From assembly GCA_013042105.1 (NCBI GenBank), contig JABDQU010000221.1, forward strand, positions 1-39,701: a stretch of 39,701 nt of DNA, written 5' to 3'. Under the pieces are notes generated by a model, which did no database searches, was not told where the DNA came from, and worked only from the letters and a program-made list of their open reading frames with translations. Made by a program: the position numbers and the translations under genes. This document shows, in pieces, positions 11,633-20,514 of this stretch (its first letter is position 1; each line of letters starts with the position of its first letter). The DNA is from Boseongicola sp. GTDB taxonomy: Bacteria > Pseudomonadota > Alphaproteobacteria > Rhodobacterales > Rhodobacteraceae.

Positions 11633-12238
11633 ATGCACCGCAGAACATTTCTCTTGGCCAGCGCCGCCGCAATCATTGCTGCGCGCCCGGGCTTTGCGCA
11701 GCAACTGTCGCTAAATGCGCTTTCAACCTATCTGAACGGTATCGTAAACGCGCAATCGCCGTTCACTCAGGTCAACGACGACGGCACGCTGGCAACAGGC
11801 ACGCTTTATATCCGTCGGCCAGGTCGGATGCGGTTCGAGTATGATCCGCCAACAGACCTTCTTGTCATGGCAGGTGGCGGTCAGGTTGGAATTTTTGACG
11901 GCAAGTCGAATGTCGGCAAGGCTGACCGCTATCCGCTGAGCCGCACGCCCTTGAACCTGATCCTCGAGCGCAACGTTGACCTTGCCCGGCGCAACATGGT
12001 TGTTGGCCACGAATTTGACGGCACAGCCACTGTGGTCACCGCACAGGATCCGGAACACCCCGAGTACGGCTCAATTTCACTTAAGTTTACGGACGGTCCG
12101 ATTGAGTTGCGGCAGTGGGTGATCCGAGACGGGCAGGGTGCGACCACAACTGTCATTCTGGGACAGTTGGAGCAAGGCGAGCCTATTGCCAACCGCCTGT
12201 TCGACATCAACCGTGAAGAAACCAATCGTCAGAAATAG
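11633..12238 (+). CDS. lolA: Outer-membrane lipoprotein carrier protein LolA family
   Basis: Signal peptide MHRRTFLLASAAAIIAARPGFAQ; GTLYIRRPGRMRFEYDPP motif. Confidence 0.85.
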   Translation: MHRRTFLLASAAAIIAARPGFAQQLSLNALSTYLNGIVNAQSPFTQVNDDGTLATGTLYIRRPGRMRFEYDPPTDLLVMAGGGQVGIFDGKSNVGKADRYPLSRTPLNLILERNVDLARRNMVVGHEFDGTATVVTAQDPEHPEYGSISLKFTDGPIELRQWVIRDGQGATTTVILGQLEQGEPIANRLFDINREETNRQK

Positions 12239-12245
12239 AGCCTTA

Positions 12246-12833
12246 TCAGACCTTTCCGCATGACCTCAGCTGTGCGTCATACGTGATTGCACGTGATGCG
12301 ACGTCATTTGATACCTTGAGCAACCAGCTCTTTGCACGATAACTGCCGCGCCGATACCCTGTGCGTCCTTCGTGATAGGCAAGATACTGGTTCCGGGTGT
12401 CTGACAAAGAAATCCCAAGTTCGTCGCGGGACGCGTTGAAATACCAGCCCATGAAGTCGGTCGCGTCGTCTATGTCATCTCGTCGCGCGCCCCAGCTTCC
12501 GCGGGCTTTCTTGTAGTCATCCCACGTCCCGTCCAATGCCTGACTATATCCATAGGCCGACGACTGCCGACCCATCGGAATGACACCCAGTGAATACTGC
12601 ACAGGTGTGCGCGCATTACCGATAAATTTCGATTCCTGATAAATCGTCGCCATCTGAACCGCGACAGGAACGCCCCATCGGCGTTCTGTGCGCTTCATCG
12701 CCGACAAATACGACGGACGTTCGTTCACAATGGAACAGGCGTTATCTAGGTTTCTGGGCGCCGAATAGTCATTGCCGCCGCCGCAAGCCGCGACGAACAA
12801 CACCAATGCCAGGGCGCGAAGGGGTCTGCTCAT
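12246..12833 (-). CDS. Transglycosylase SLT-domain lipoprotein
   Basis: Lipobox (LFVAAC); WGVPVAVQMATIYQESKF and YGYSQALDGTWDDYK motifs. Confidence 0.8.
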   Translation of the reverse strand: MSRPLRALALVLFVAACGGGNDYSAPRNLDNACSIVNERPSYLSAMKRTERRWGVPVAVQMATIYQESKFIGNARTPVQYSLGVIPMGRQSSAYGYSQALDGTWDDYKKARGSWGARRDDIDDATDFMGWYFNASRDELGISLSDTRNQYLAYHEGRTGYRRGSYRAKSWLLKVSNDVASRAITYDAQLRSCGKV

Positions 12834-12910
12834 GCCTCAATCGCTCGTTTTGTTATTTTTAATAACTATACCTGATTTATGGTCTTCTGGGAACGAGGAA
12901 TATGTGTGGC

Positions 12911-13792
12911 TCAGATCACGAAAGCGAGGATGAGCGGCAAAAACCCCACGCTCATCAGCGTCGAGACCACCACAAGACCTGCCACTGCGTCCGCGTCAGC
13001 TCCGTACTTCTCGGCCAGAAGGTAAGACGTAACCGCAACCGGCGTTGCAACTTGCAGAACCAGAACCGCGAAGGCGACGTCATTCAGGTCAAACCAGACG
13101 CCAATTGGCCATGCGACGGCGACGCAAATCGCCACCTTCAGAGCAGAAAGCCAGACCATGCGACCGATACCACTTGGCGTCAGTCGGGCGAGGGCTACGC
13201 CAAGGGTGATTAGCATCAAAGGGATGCCAAGTTGCCCGATCAACGACAATGTATTGGTTATGAAGGTCGGTGTTTCCCATCCCATCCACAGGAAAACCCC
13301 GCCCGCGATGCTGGCGCCGACCAAGGGTTCTTTCAGTGACGGCAGCGGATTCCCGCCACCTGACACCAGCCAAATACCGAAAGTGAACGAAATGATTGCC
13401 ATGACGGCGAAGACGACGACAGCATATCCCAACCCCAATTCTCCGAACGCAAACAGAGCCAGAGGCAAGCCAAGATTGCCTGTGTTTCCGAATGACAGAG
13501 GTGCGAGAAAGGTTTGAATGTCCAGTTTGAACACAAGAGATATCAGGAAAAATACTATGATTACAACTGCATAGGCTGCAAGCGTTGCGCCGGCAATCGC
13601 CGTCAGCGCGTCCTTCTCGATGTCCGCCTGCATCAGCGTCACAAAGATCAGACAAGGCACGCCAAGGGTCATCGCCAGCTTGGTGACAAAGTCCAGCCTG
13701 TACTCATATCCTAACTTCACCCACGCAAAGCCGAGCGCTGCCAAAAGGAACACAGGGGCCACAATTTCAGCGACTGTCAAAACCACGTTCAC
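12911..13792 (-). CDS. AEC-family transporter
   Basis: About ten hydrophobic segments; GNTGNLGLPLALFAFG and ATPVAVTSYLLAEKYGAD motifs. Confidence 0.85.
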   Translation of the reverse strand: MNVVLTVAEIVAPVFLLAALGFAWVKLGYEYRLDFVTKLAMTLGVPCLIFVTLMQADIEKDALTAIAGATLAAYAVVIIVFFLISLVFKLDIQTFLAPLSFGNTGNLGLPLALFAFGELGLGYAVVVFAVMAIISFTFGIWLVSGGGNPLPSLKEPLVGASIAGGVFLWMGWETPTFITNTLSLIGQLGIPLMLITLGVALARLTPSGIGRMVWLSALKVAICVAVAWPIGVWFDLNDVAFAVLVLQVATPVAVTSYLLAEKYGADADAVAGLVVVSTLMSVGFLPLILAFVI

Positions 13793-13872
13793 AGTCTGTT
13801 TCCCCTTAATATTCCCAAATTATTCGACATGAGCGCTCCGCAGGATTAATACCGGTTGCAGGGGGTTTTGTT

Positions 13873-14199
13873 ATGTTCAAAACGCGTGCCAAATACGCAT
13901 TGGGTCAAGTTGTCCGTCACCGCAAGCATCCTTTTCGGGGTGTGGTCTTTGACGTGGATGCCATGTTCTCGAACTCTGACGAATGGTACGAGGCCATTCC
14001 CGAAGATAGCCGACCTGAAAAAGAACAGCCGTTCTATCATCTGCTGGCTGAGAATGATCAAAGCTACTACGTCGCTTACGTCTCCGAGCAAAACCTTGTA
14101 GCGGACTACTCCGGCGAACCTGTGGACCATCCCGATCTGCCGGAGTTCTTTGGTGATTTTGATGACGGCCACTACCCGATGCACTTCCAGTTGAACTAA
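13873..14199 (+). CDS. hspQ: Heat shock protein HspQ
   Basis: YALGQVVRHRKHPFRGVVFDVDAMFSNSDEWY...QPFYHLLAENDQSYYVAYVSEQNL. Confidence 0.93.
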   Translation: MFKTRAKYALGQVVRHRKHPFRGVVFDVDAMFSNSDEWYEAIPEDSRPEKEQPFYHLLAENDQSYYVAYVSEQNLVADYSGEPVDHPDLPEFFGDFDDGHYPMHFQLN

Positions 14200-14219
14200 G
14201 CATTGCGCGGGCGCAACAC

Positions 14220-15800
14220 TTAGTAGCCGACCGCGATACCGTCTTTGCGCGGGTCCGAACCTGCGATGAGTGTCCCGCTCTCATGATCAATCCGAATTGC
14301 CTGTGCACCACCGATTGGACCGGGCTCGGTATATAGATCGTGCCCCCTCTCGCTTAGATCGATCTTGGTTGCATTGGTCAGATTGCCTTCAATACGCAAG
14401 CCTTGCGCTTCGGGGAAAACGCGCGGCGCGTCGATTGCGGCCTGGGGGTCCATGCCAAAATCAATGATATTGGAAATAAGATGGCAGTGACCGGTTGCCT
14501 GATACTGCCCTCCCATCACGCCAAACGTCATGTCGATCTGACCGTTCTTTCGGGTCATCCCGGGCAGGATGGTGTGCAAGGGGCGTTTGCCGGGACCAAG
14601 CTCGTTGGGGTGTCCGGGCGTTAGATTAAAACCGCTGCCCCGATTGTGAAACAGAATGCCGAACTTGTCGCTGGCGACGCCGGAACCAAAACTCGCAAAG
14701 ATCGAATAGATCAGGCTAACCGCCATTCCATCACGGTCTACTACAGTGATCAAAACGGTATCTTTATGGACCGCTTCGCTCAAAGGCGCGGGATCCGCCA
14801 TGGCCTTCTTAGGGTCTATCAAGGCCGCTAGCGCTTTCCCGGTCGCAGGGTCCAGCATGTGGCTGAGTCGGGTCATGTATTCAGGATCAGACAGAAACCG
14901 ATTACGCGTATTATAGGCAAGCTTGGTCGCTTCTGTTTCCAGATGCAGTCGGTCTGCGCCGTTGGGGTCCATCGAAGCTATATCGAATTCGGCAAGAATA
15001 TGCGCCAGCAAAATGGCTGTCGCGCCCTGTCCGTTTGGTGGATGCTCAATCAGATCTGTGCCGCGATATTGGCCTGAGACTGGCTCAGACAGGCTAGCTT
15101 GCGTTGCGGCAAAATCATCCGGATTGTGGACCGCCCCGATGGCTTTGAGAGTTGCCAGCATGTCGTCGGCCACTTCGCCGCTGTAAAAGCCGTCGCGGCC
15201 ATGTTTCGCAATGCGGCGCAGAACATGGGCCTGACCCGGCATCGCAAACCGTTCACCCAGTGCAAACGGGCGGCTTGAGGTTAAGTAATGCTGCTTACCA
15301 CTTGGAGCCAGATTGTCTGACAGCGTTGCGGTATCGAACGCCACACGAGGCGCGACGGGGATGCCTTCTTCGAAATATTGTATGGCAGGTTCCAGAACCC
15401 GATCAATGCCTAGGCGTCCGTATAGGTCGGACATCCGACAAAACGCATCTACTGCCCCGGGCACGGTGATCGAGGCCGGGTGTCCCGGCTCAATCCTTGA
15501 AATGCCTTGTGACCTGATAGCCTCAGCCGAAGTAGCTTTTGGTGCGCGACCTGATCCATTCACTGCAACTACGTCTTGGCTTCCGGCGGGCTTTATCAAG
15601 GCAAAGCAATCGCCACCAAGCCCCGTCATATGCGGCTCGCATCCGCCCAATAAGACGGCCCCCGCGATAGCGGCGTCAACGGCATTGCCACCGTCACGCA
15701 GAATCGCAAGAGCTTCGGTAGCAGCAAGGGGGTGAGATGTAGCGACCATGCCGTTCGCTGCGTAAACCGAAGAACGGCCGGGTTTATGGAAATTCCGCAT
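14220..15800 (-). CDS. Gamma-glutamyltransferase-family Ntn hydrolase
   Basis: GGNAVDAAIA; GLGGDCFAL; DTVLITVVDRDGMAVSLIYSIFASFGSGV; putative nucleophile Thr in KDTVLITVVD. Confidence 0.9.
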   Translation of the reverse strand: MRNFHKPGRSSVYAANGMVATSHPLAATEALAILRDGGNAVDAAIAGAVLLGGCEPHMTGLGGDCFALIKPAGSQDVVAVNGSGRAPKATSAEAIRSQGISRIEPGHPASITVPGAVDAFCRMSDLYGRLGIDRVLEPAIQYFEEGIPVAPRVAFDTATLSDNLAPSGKQHYLTSSRPFALGERFAMPGQAHVLRRIAKHGRDGFYSGEVADDMLATLKAIGAVHNPDDFAATQASLSEPVSGQYRGTDLIEHPPNGQGATAILLAHILAEFDIASMDPNGADRLHLETEATKLAYNTRNRFLSDPEYMTRLSHMLDPATGKALAALIDPKKAMADPAPLSEAVHKDTVLITVVDRDGMAVSLIYSIFASFGSGVASDKFGILFHNRGSGFNLTPGHPNELGPGKRPLHTILPGMTRKNGQIDMTFGVMGGQYQATGHCHLISNIIDFGMDPQAAIDAPRVFPEAQGLRIEGNLTNATKIDLSERGHDLYTEPGPIGGAQAIRIDHESGTLIAGSDPRKDGIAVGY

Positions 15801-16077
15801 TCTGCCCCATCACTTTGATTTTCCGGCAATGTATCGCAGCAGGTGGCGAAGACAATTGCTGTGTTCTTTTGGAGAAGATGATTCCTCGAAACACCTCGGC
15901 GCCGCACACTGGGTGGGGGCTGTGATACTGCGACGCCGAGGGAAGCTTTGAAGCTACCTCAACTCAATGACCGCTACCCGCGGCACCAATGCGGTGAAAA
16001 TATGGCGAGAAAAAGGCAAAGCGCTCGCTGTTGCTGATGTTGAGAATTAGGCCAAAGAAACGGAAGTCGTCTTTAGG

Positions 16078-16596
16078 TTAGGTTGGAAGGTTGGGCCTGA
16101 CAGGTGTCTTTTTACGCCCGACTGCCAGCCTGAATATCAGGAAATTTTCGCCATTTTCACGATCATATACCAGATCCCGCGCAAGTTCCCTGATCAGAAA
16201 CCAACCGAAACCGCCTTCCGGTAGATCATTGTGTGGTTCACTGTCTGTTGGATGATTGCCATCCGGCGTGCGCCCGTTGGGCATTGGTCTGCCGTTGTCG
16301 CGGATTTCGATCAAAAGGCCTGCTCGGCCGTGGCGCAACACCAGCTTGACATCCCCCGGCGTGCCGTCCGGATATGCATGCTCGACCACGTTGTTTAGAG
16401 CCTCGGCCAAGGCAATTTCGACCGAGCTTTTTTCCTCTTCGCGAAGGTTCAGCGGTTCAAGCGTTAGCATTGCGTTTTCAATTGCCAGTCTGACATTTTC
16501 AAACGTGGCCCGGAAAGCCGACCGCGACAGGACACCACCCGCCGCAGTGGCCGGCGGATCAGCGCGGACATGGTTCATTCCTGCATCATGACGCAT
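16078..16596 (-). CDS. RsbW/SpoIIAB-like ATP-binding anti-sigma regulatory protein
   Basis: EIALAEALNNVVEHAYPDG (N-box) and GGFGWFLIRELA (G-box); overlaps STAS gene; start could also be 16578 or 16632. Confidence 0.83.
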   Translation of the reverse strand: MRHDAGMNHVRADPPATAAGGVLSRSAFRATFENVRLAIENAMLTLEPLNLREEEKSSVEIALAEALNNVVEHAYPDGTPGDVKLVLRHGRAGLLIEIRDNGRPMPNGRTPDGNHPTDSEPHNDLPEGGFGWFLIRELARDLVYDRENGENFLIFRLAVGRKKTPVRPNLPT

Positions 16597-16930
16597 CAGC
16601 AGGTTCCTGAGTGGCCTCGTCCAGACTGCCAAAGATGCGAAAAACCGAATCCATTCGCGTCATTCTAAAGACTTTCTCGACCGACGCGCTAAGCCCGACG
16701 AGGTCCATTCGGCGACCGCGCCCCATTTGTTTCATGCTCCCGACAACAGCCCCAAGACCGCTTGAATCGACAAAGGTTACCGCTGAAAGATCGACGATAA
16801 CGCGGCCAGTAGCGCCCATGGTCAGATCCTTCATATTTTCCTTAAAGCGCATTGCGACGGCTGCATCAATTCGGCTCTCGTGAACAGTAACCACAGTCAA
16901 GCCCTTGTGGACAGATGATGTCATTTCCAT
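16586..16930 (-). CDS. STAS-domain anti-sigma factor antagonist (RsbV/SpoIIAA-like)
   Basis: VIVDLSAVTFVDSSGLGAVVG with conserved Ser. Confidence 0.88.
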   Translation of the reverse strand: MEMTSSVHKGLTVVTVHESRIDAAVAMRFKENMKDLTMGATGRVIVDLSAVTFVDSSGLGAVVGSMKQMGRGRRMDLVGLSASVEKVFRMTRMDSVFRIFGSLDEATQEPADAS

Positions 16931-17007
16931 GCGTTTTTCCTCGCCATAACAGGTTTTCTAAGTCCTAGACGGCAGGGGTTACCATTCTGTAAGCAGGTCC
17001 GGAAAAT

Positions 17008-17517
17008 TTGAGGCAAAATGACCAACGATTTTGCTTTCGCGGGCGGGATCAAAGACGAAAGGGACCTTCTTTGGAGTATGACGAATTGGCCACCCGCCTG
17101 ATTGCTGTTTGCGAAGGTGAGGCTGACGAAATCGCTTTGATGGCGACAGTTGCTTGTGAAGTGCACCACTTTGACAAGCGTTTTGACTGGACTGGATTCT
17201 ACCGGGTCGTCGCACCCGGCCTCTTGAAAATCGGACCCTATCAAGGTGGGCATGGATGTCTGGAAATTCCCTTCGATAAAGGCGTTTGCGGTGCAGCCGC
17301 CCGTACTGAGACTGCTCAGATTGTCCCGGATGTGGATGCTTTCCCAGGTCATATCGCCTGTGCCAGTTCCACACGCTCCGAGCTCGTTCTACCGGTCAGA
17401 AACCGCGACGGCGATCTGATAGCAGTCTTTGACATAGACAGTGATTTGCCAGATGCATTCACCAAAAACGATGCCAGCGCGCTGCAAGCCATCCTTAACG
17501 CGACCTTCGCTAAATGA
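17008..17517 (+). CDS. GAF-domain protein, free methionine-(R)-sulfoxide reductase-like
   Basis: FDWTGFYRV, PFDKGVCGAAARTETAQIVPDVDAFPGHIAC; true start may lie downstream, near 17070. Confidence 0.85.
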   Translation: MRQNDQRFCFRGRDQRRKGPSLEYDELATRLIAVCEGEADEIALMATVACEVHHFDKRFDWTGFYRVVAPGLLKIGPYQGGHGCLEIPFDKGVCGAAARTETAQIVPDVDAFPGHIACASSTRSELVLPVRNRDGDLIAVFDIDSDLPDAFTKNDASALQAILNATFAK

Positions 17518-18137
17518 CCGTCGGCGGCTGGCTGGTCTTTGCCAGTTTTTGGGCGATCTTCGTCACAACACCCGGTCCAAATGCTATCAATTGTATCCAA
17601 AACGGCCTGACTTTTGGGTTTCGTAAGTCGCTTTGGGGCGTGTTTGCTATTCTGACCCAAGCCAGCTTGTTCCTTGGTCTGTCGGCAATCGGGCTAACAG
17701 CCTTGATTGCAGCTTCGCCCGATTTGTTCTGGTGGCTTCGTCTCGCCGGGAGCGTCGTTTTGATCGCGTTGGGCATTCGGACTTGGTTGAATGCAACGAA
17801 ACCGCCCGAGCTAAGAGAAACCGCACCCGGCTCAATCTTTGGAAAGTCCTTCCTGATCGCTACGATCAATGCGAAATCAGTCGCAGGATATGTCGCCGCC
17901 TTCTCGCAATTTATTGAGCCCGGAATTCCCATTGCAAACCAGATGACTGTGATTTTCCCCACAGCTCTGACCATCACGGGGTTAAGCTACTGCGGCTATA
18001 CGGCCATTGGCGTAGCTCTCGGACGCGCTGCCCTTGGCGCGGTTTTCAATGTCTATTTCCGCCGTGTTATGGCGGTTCTCTTTGTGACATACGGCGTGCT
18101 ACTTATGATGCTCGGACAGCAGATTGGGACGCCATGA
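17514..18137 (+). CDS. LysE-family translocator
   Basis: TTPGPNAINCIQNGLTFGFR; hydrophobic; ATGA overlap with upstream gene. Confidence 0.85.
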   Translation: MTVGGWLVFASFWAIFVTTPGPNAINCIQNGLTFGFRKSLWGVFAILTQASLFLGLSAIGLTALIAASPDLFWWLRLAGSVVLIALGIRTWLNATKPPELRETAPGSIFGKSFLIATINAKSVAGYVAAFSQFIEPGIPIANQMTVIFPTALTITGLSYCGYTAIGVALGRAALGAVFNVYFRRVMAVLFVTYGVLLMMLGQQIGTP

Positions 18138-18173
18138 AAAGGTCGAAAGACGGTCGTGTGATTTGGGTCTCGA

Positions 18174-18839
18174 GTGAGGCCTCGAATTCCATTGGATAGC
18201 ACTTATACGCCACCTGACGTTCCACTTGATATTGTGCATGTAGACCACGAGTTGCTGATCGTAGGCAAACCAGAAGGTCTGCTTTCGGTTCCGGGCAAGG
18301 GCGAGCATCTGGCCGATTGCCTTCTCGCACGGGTTCATGCTGCGTTTCCGGACGCACTCCTGGTGCATAGGCTTGACCGTGACACGTCGGGCGTGATGGT
18401 TTTCGCCCTCACCCCACATGCACAGCGCCACCTCGGCCTTCAGTTCGAAAAGCGTTTTATCAAAAAGACTTATGTCGCGCGTGTCTTGGGGCATGTGTCA
18501 GAGAAAACTGGGGTGGTCGACCTGCCGCTCATCGTTGACTGGCCAAACCGACCGCGTCAGATGGTGGATCATGAGAGCGGTAAACCCGCTTTGACCGAAT
18601 GGCGTGTTCAGAGAAGTTCCGATGCGGAAACACGGATACGTCTCTTCCCAAAAACGGGCCGGTCGCACCAACTGCGCGTCCATATGCTGGCGATTGGACA
18701 TCCTATTCTTGGGGACCCGTTCTACGCCGAAGGACCTGCCCGCGACTTTCCACGTATGATGCTTCACAGTGAAAGCCTGCGATTGCGCCATCCCGACGGA
18801 GGAGTCGGGATGACGTTCAAAGTCAAAACACCTTTTTAA
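18174..18839 (+). CDS. RluA-family pseudouridine synthase
   Basis: VHRLDRDTSGVMVFA catalytic motif; GRSHQLRVHMLAIGHPILGD; GTG start. Confidence 0.92.
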   Translation: MRPRIPLDSTYTPPDVPLDIVHVDHELLIVGKPEGLLSVPGKGEHLADCLLARVHAAFPDALLVHRLDRDTSGVMVFALTPHAQRHLGLQFEKRFIKKTYVARVLGHVSEKTGVVDLPLIVDWPNRPRQMVDHESGKPALTEWRVQRSSDAETRIRLFPKTGRSHQLRVHMLAIGHPILGDPFYAEGPARDFPRMMLHSESLRLRHPDGGVGMTFKVKTPF

Positions 18840-19456
18840 CGCGCATCTTGCAAGCCGCGCACATCCGACAAGAAGACCTGAGCCGCAGCCAATTCATTAT
18901 GCGCAATTTCATGACCTCCCGGATGCCACTCGACTCGCGTATTTGCGCCTTGTGCGACAAGATATTGCGCCAATGCCTCGGTCTCGGTCGGCGGGCAAAT
19001 GGGATCGCGTTGACCCGCTGTGATCAACACGCGGCGATCCGTCAGGCCCGGCTGTGGCGAGGGTGTCCACGGGATCAACGGGTGCATCAGGATCATATCA
19101 TCGAAGATATCCGGATCGCTGAGAGCAACAGACGCGAGAATGTTTGCTCCATTCGAGTATCCAAGCCCGATCACGCGATCTGTGTTTATTCCCGCCTTGG
19201 TTTTTTTCAGAAACGACGCCATTGCGGTCGTGCGCGTGGCAAGATCATCCATGTCATACACGCCTTCCCCGGTGCGCCGAAAATAGCGGTTCATCCCATT
19301 TTCGGACACATCGCCCCGAGGTGACACAACATGCGCTCCTGGGACAAGTTGACGTGCAAGGCCGTGGAACTGGGTCTCGTCGCCTCCGGTGCCGTGAAAC
19401 GTCACAAACAGAGGCGCGCCGGGCGCCCCTGCCGTGCTGGCCGCGATATAAGACAC
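18836..19456 (-). CDS. Alpha/beta hydrolase, carboxylesterase/phospholipase family (MhqD-like)
   Basis: FHGTGGDETQF; GLGYSNGANI nucleophile elbow; HPGGHEI. Confidence 0.83.
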   Translation of the reverse strand: MSYIAASTAGAPGAPLFVTFHGTGGDETQFHGLARQLVPGAHVVSPRGDVSENGMNRYFRRTGEGVYDMDDLATRTTAMASFLKKTKAGINTDRVIGLGYSNGANILASVALSDPDIFDDMILMHPLIPWTPSPQPGLTDRRVLITAGQRDPICPPTETEALAQYLVAQGANTRVEWHPGGHEIAHNELAAAQVFLSDVRGLQDAR

Positions 19457-19458
19457 GA

Positions 19459-20388
19459 TCAGGCCTCCAGTGGCTCAAGCTGGCGCTCGAGCTTTTCTCG
19501 CAAATGCGCGTGCTGGCTTGGCAGCTTCAAGGCCTCACCAAGATGCGCTGTGTCTTCGTCCACGTCGAACCCGGGCTCATTCGTCGCAATTTCAAACAGA
19601 ACGCCGCCCGGTGTGCGGAAGTAGATCGCCCAGAAATAATCGCGATCAATAACCGGCGTCACCTGATAGCCGGTGTCCATCAGCGCTTCGCGGACCTCAA
19701 GCTGTCGCGCACGGTTTTCAACAGCAAATGCGATGTGATGGACCGACCCAGCACCCTGACCGGCAGAGCCAACCGAAGGCAAGATTTCGATATCAATCGT
19801 GTTCGCCTCATTGCCGCCAGATATCCCAAAGCGGGTAATATTATCGGCGCGATCCACTTCTTCGTAGCCCATGAACTTCAACAGCTCGGCGCTGGCACCA
19901 CCATCTTGGACCCGCATATCTGCCGAATGAAATCCGCGGATGGCCATCTCTTCAGACACACCATTCCCGGTCCACGGTGCGCGGGCATCGTCCGCTTCAA
20001 CCAAGGCGAATGCATCGCCATCGGGTCCCTTAAACAGCAAGCGCTCCTGCCCGAAGCGCCTATCCGTTTTAAGCTCCTGCGTTCCATGCGCCGTTAGACG
20101 GTCGGCCCATGCTTTCAGGGTTCCGTGCGGGACCGCAAATGTGGTCGTTCCTACCTCGCCAGTGCCAGCCCGTCCGCGCGCGGCGTTCTGGAACGGGAAA
20201 TAGGTCATTACGGACCCAGCGGTACCGACTTCATCACCGTAATAGAGGTGATAGACGTCAGGCGCATCGAAGTTCACGGTCTTTTTGATCCGGCGCAATC
20301 CAAGCACGTCGGTGAAAAAGGCGTTGTTTTTTGCCGCTGATGACGCCAGCGATGTGACGTGGTGCAGGCCTTTGATCTGGGTTAGCAT
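19459..20388 (-). CDS. VOC-family ring-cleaving dioxygenase (MhqO/LinE-like)
   Basis: IKGLHHVTSLASSAAKNNAFFTDVLGLRRIKKTVNFD; VHHIAFAVE; TPGGVLFEIATNEPGF. Confidence 0.88.
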   Translation of the reverse strand: MLTQIKGLHHVTSLASSAAKNNAFFTDVLGLRRIKKTVNFDAPDVYHLYYGDEVGTAGSVMTYFPFQNAARGRAGTGEVGTTTFAVPHGTLKAWADRLTAHGTQELKTDRRFGQERLLFKGPDGDAFALVEADDARAPWTGNGVSEEMAIRGFHSADMRVQDGGASAELLKFMGYEEVDRADNITRFGISGGNEANTIDIEILPSVGSAGQGAGSVHHIAFAVENRARQLEVREALMDTGYQVTPVIDRDYFWAIYFRTPGGVLFEIATNEPGFDVDEDTAHLGEALKLPSQHAHLREKLERQLEPLEA

Positions 20389-20514
20389 CGTTTTCTCCAA
20401 TGGCTGATTTCCCGGTGTATATAATGTTCATAAAACTCGCAGAAAACCGCGCCTACGCGCAGACTTTGAGCATTTCCGCACATGAGTATTCCAGGGCGTT
20501 TGGAGGCCAGTTGC

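Noticed and set aside
18789-18812. Perfect 9-bp hairpin CATCCCGAC-GGAGGA-GTCGGGATG
   Set aside because: Inside the rluA-family coding sequence and not followed by a T-tract; insufficient to call a terminator
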